Assembly (NCBI GenBank): GCA_031254035.1 | Contig: JAIRVF010000033.1 | Location: 1 to 64,000 of the forward strand | Origin: Paenibacillus sp. | GTDB taxonomy: Bacteria > Bacillota > Bacilli > Paenibacillales > Paenibacillaceae | Direction of reading: 5' to 3' | Length of the DNA: 64,000 bases | Shown: in pieces, positions 63,701 through 64,000 of the stretch | Position numbering within the stretch: the first letter of the stretch is position 1 | Layout: the number at the start of each line of letters is the position of its first letter | The notes under the pieces: model-generated | The model's database searches: none | What the model was told of the DNA's origin: nothing | What the model saw: the letters and a program-made list of their open reading frames with translations, nothing else | Made by a program: the position numbers and the translations under genes

Positions 63701-64000
63701 ATGAGCATTGGATTCGAATACAACCTTGGGAATGGCGTCATTCCAACTGCTATCCATTGATCCCTTGCTGCCGGCCATATCCAGTTTCGTTCTCACCGGA
63801 GCCGACAAAGCGATGTCATTTTCAAAAAGAGAGCGCAGCTCATCGAAGGTTTTTTCAGCCCCTTCAATGGCCAGGCCGATAAGCTGCAGCCTATCCAACT
63901 CTTCTTTTCTCAGCTCTTTTTTTCCACGAACGCCCCATAGGTTATCCATGGCACCCACTTCGTACCTGTTCAGTGACGCCAAGTTCCGCAATAAATTGCT
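60800..64000 (-). CDS. UvrA family ABC ATPase, 5' end beyond window
   Basis: At least 1066 codons, open to the right edge. Two UvrA halves are present from about residue 117: Walker A GVSGSGKSSLLFD and GVSGSGKSSLIGE, and signatures LSGGEGQRVRLASQL and LSGGEAQRVKLVKEL. Walker B sequences are VLDEPSIGLHPRD and ILDEPTTGLHFND. Zinc-binding cysteines are seen in CPCCHSSFP..CPECNG and CETCQGQGH..CQDCEG. Catalytic domains alone are about 945 residues, normal for UvrA. The preceding 115 residues (for example ELRKEELDRLQLIGLAIEGA) are an extension that no UvrA I know shows. Probably a UvrA paralogue for DNA damage or drug resistance rather than the uvrAB copy, as uvrB is not adjacent. Confidence 0.85.
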   Translation of the reverse strand, partial: SNLLRNLASLNRYEVGAMDNLWGVRGKKELRKEELDRLQLIGLAIEGAEKTFDELRSLFENDIALSAPVRTKLDMAGSKGSMDSSWNDAIPKVVFESNAHSVRPLCFLNRKSEQPLTDRIKVEGARHHNLKNVSIEIPKNKMIVFTGVSGSGKSSLLFDTIYAEAQRRFIVGLSPHLRRFLEKAERPKVDFIYGLSPAIAIEQKSLSNNPRSTVGTVTEISGYMRLLFSKIGQPECLKCGTLIRPQSARDIAISIADYIPAHTEIRLFAPLLLDFSGDVHYIIQDARKKGATQLRINGEVISIDKVIPRTNQGWMIEAIGDSFTIPVRDNPMCNEAFIDELTESIKKLLEKGRYTLNVETEKQSYRFTTSLICPCCHSSFPELTVQHFSINNPLGMCPECNGVGSEQVIDPARLLGDPNLSILDGALAWFGNLRDGKRSTWPLGSLDVIFDHYGLDIETPWKDLPEAFQHVIYYGSGEEKISLPSPSGKKNNLKSVKGLVPELTRLYYETGSDATKKKYGAFMKSKTCTACRGTRLCPEARTVKLCGKTIAEASSASISEALEWIQSVYRYLDESLLAIGEELIIEIYNRLSFLIDVGLHYLTLNRTAPTLSGGEGQRVRLASQLSSGMVDVLYVLDEPSIGLHPRDIQSLLQTLFKLRDQGNSVLVVEHKEQIIRHADHLIDIGPKAGVLGGRVMAQGTPQEVMNCSESLTGQFLKGQLTVQAPKKRASRKTPKDWLILKGATNNNLKNVTAKFPIGCFTCVTGVSGSGKSSLIGETLEPLLVQKLNNSEAVPGAYEEITGLEFLDKVIKVSQDPIGRTPRSNPATYTDLFNKIRKVFASTEQAKAAGLTYESFSFNSPNGRCETCQGQGHVKIEMQFLADVWIPCQDCEGKRFKPEILSVTYDGKNISDVLDMDVNEATQLFDKFKDIKRILNTFQKVGLEYIKLGQSATTLSGGEAQRVKLVKELSKAQKGRMIYILDEPTTGLHFNDIQHLLNILHRLVDEGHTVIVIEHDLDVIKTADWTIELGPDGGTTGGEIIAQCTPAQLTQVECSYTGQALKQLMKV

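Noticed and set aside
1..64000. rRNA, tRNA, prophage, transposase or replication origin
   Set aside because: No recognisable sequence of these kinds was found on either strand.

Overview
The window looks like a chromosomal segment of a low-to-mid GC Gram-positive bacterium of the order Bacillales, most probably Paenibacillus. The clues are a narGHJI cluster joined to nreABC (a Bacillales nitrate/oxygen sensing module), a YwiC-like protein, an LplB/LplC-type sugar importer with no ATPase gene, FadR/FadF/FadN-type beta-oxidation genes, an S-layer-homology protein, a preQ1-I riboswitch ahead of queCDEF, and strong AGGAGG-type ribosome binding sites. No rRNA, tRNA, CRISPR array, complete insertion sequence or prophage was seen.

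Region 1 (1-14.3 kb) handles anaerobic nitrate respiration. The minus strand carries narG-narH-narJ-narI, then nreA-nreB-nreC, then a nitrate transporter fused to a C-terminal PAS domain (narK-PAS), moaA (molybdopterin synthesis) and a ywiC-like gene cut by the window edge. Palindromes resembling NreC sites sit about 40 bp upstream of proposed starts of both narK and narG. Upstream of narG lie a 64-bp tandem repeat array, an RIC/ScdA iron-sulfur repair protein gene and two small genes.

Region 2 (14.3-24.7 kb) holds a carbohydrate importer operon (two permeases, a lipoprotein binding protein, a Gfo/Idh/MocA oxidoreductase) next to a LacI-type regulator. It is followed by a YebC-family regulator, a broken MFS gene, a secreted chitin-type LPMO (AA10-FnIII-CBM5/12) with a long leader, and a 2Fe-2S ferredoxin.

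Region 3 (24.7-41.2 kb) is fatty acid degradation. A DHA2-type MFS pump and a dienoyl-CoA reductase are followed by a long minus-strand operon, fadF-fadN-fadA-fadE-lcfA-thioesterase-SCP2. The divergent fadR-etfB-etfA genes have a perfect FadR box at their promoter. The electron-transfer flavoprotein and FadF connect acyl-CoA dehydrogenase to the respiratory chain.

Region 4 (41.2-53.3 kb) mixes intact housekeeping genes (queCDEF, azoR, hemY/cgoX, an ArsR regulator, a WYL regulator) with many decayed accessory genes: a GNAT enzyme, an MFS pump, PadR, a VOC protein, a frameshifted aminoglycoside-type nucleotidyltransferase and a membrane-protein scrap. With the ANT(6) remnant at 27.3 kb and the MFS remnant at 22.1 kb, eight broken genes were recognised, several related to drug resistance.

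Region 5 (53.4-64 kb) has a membrane M28 peptidase, a YcdB/SLH surface protein, a DUF1835 protein, a UgtP-like diacylglycerol glucosyltransferase and a UvrA family protein that runs off the right edge. Three families of dispersed intergenic repeats are the least explained structures: 12.3/21.0 kb, 21.9/38.05 kb and 27.6/38.3 kb.
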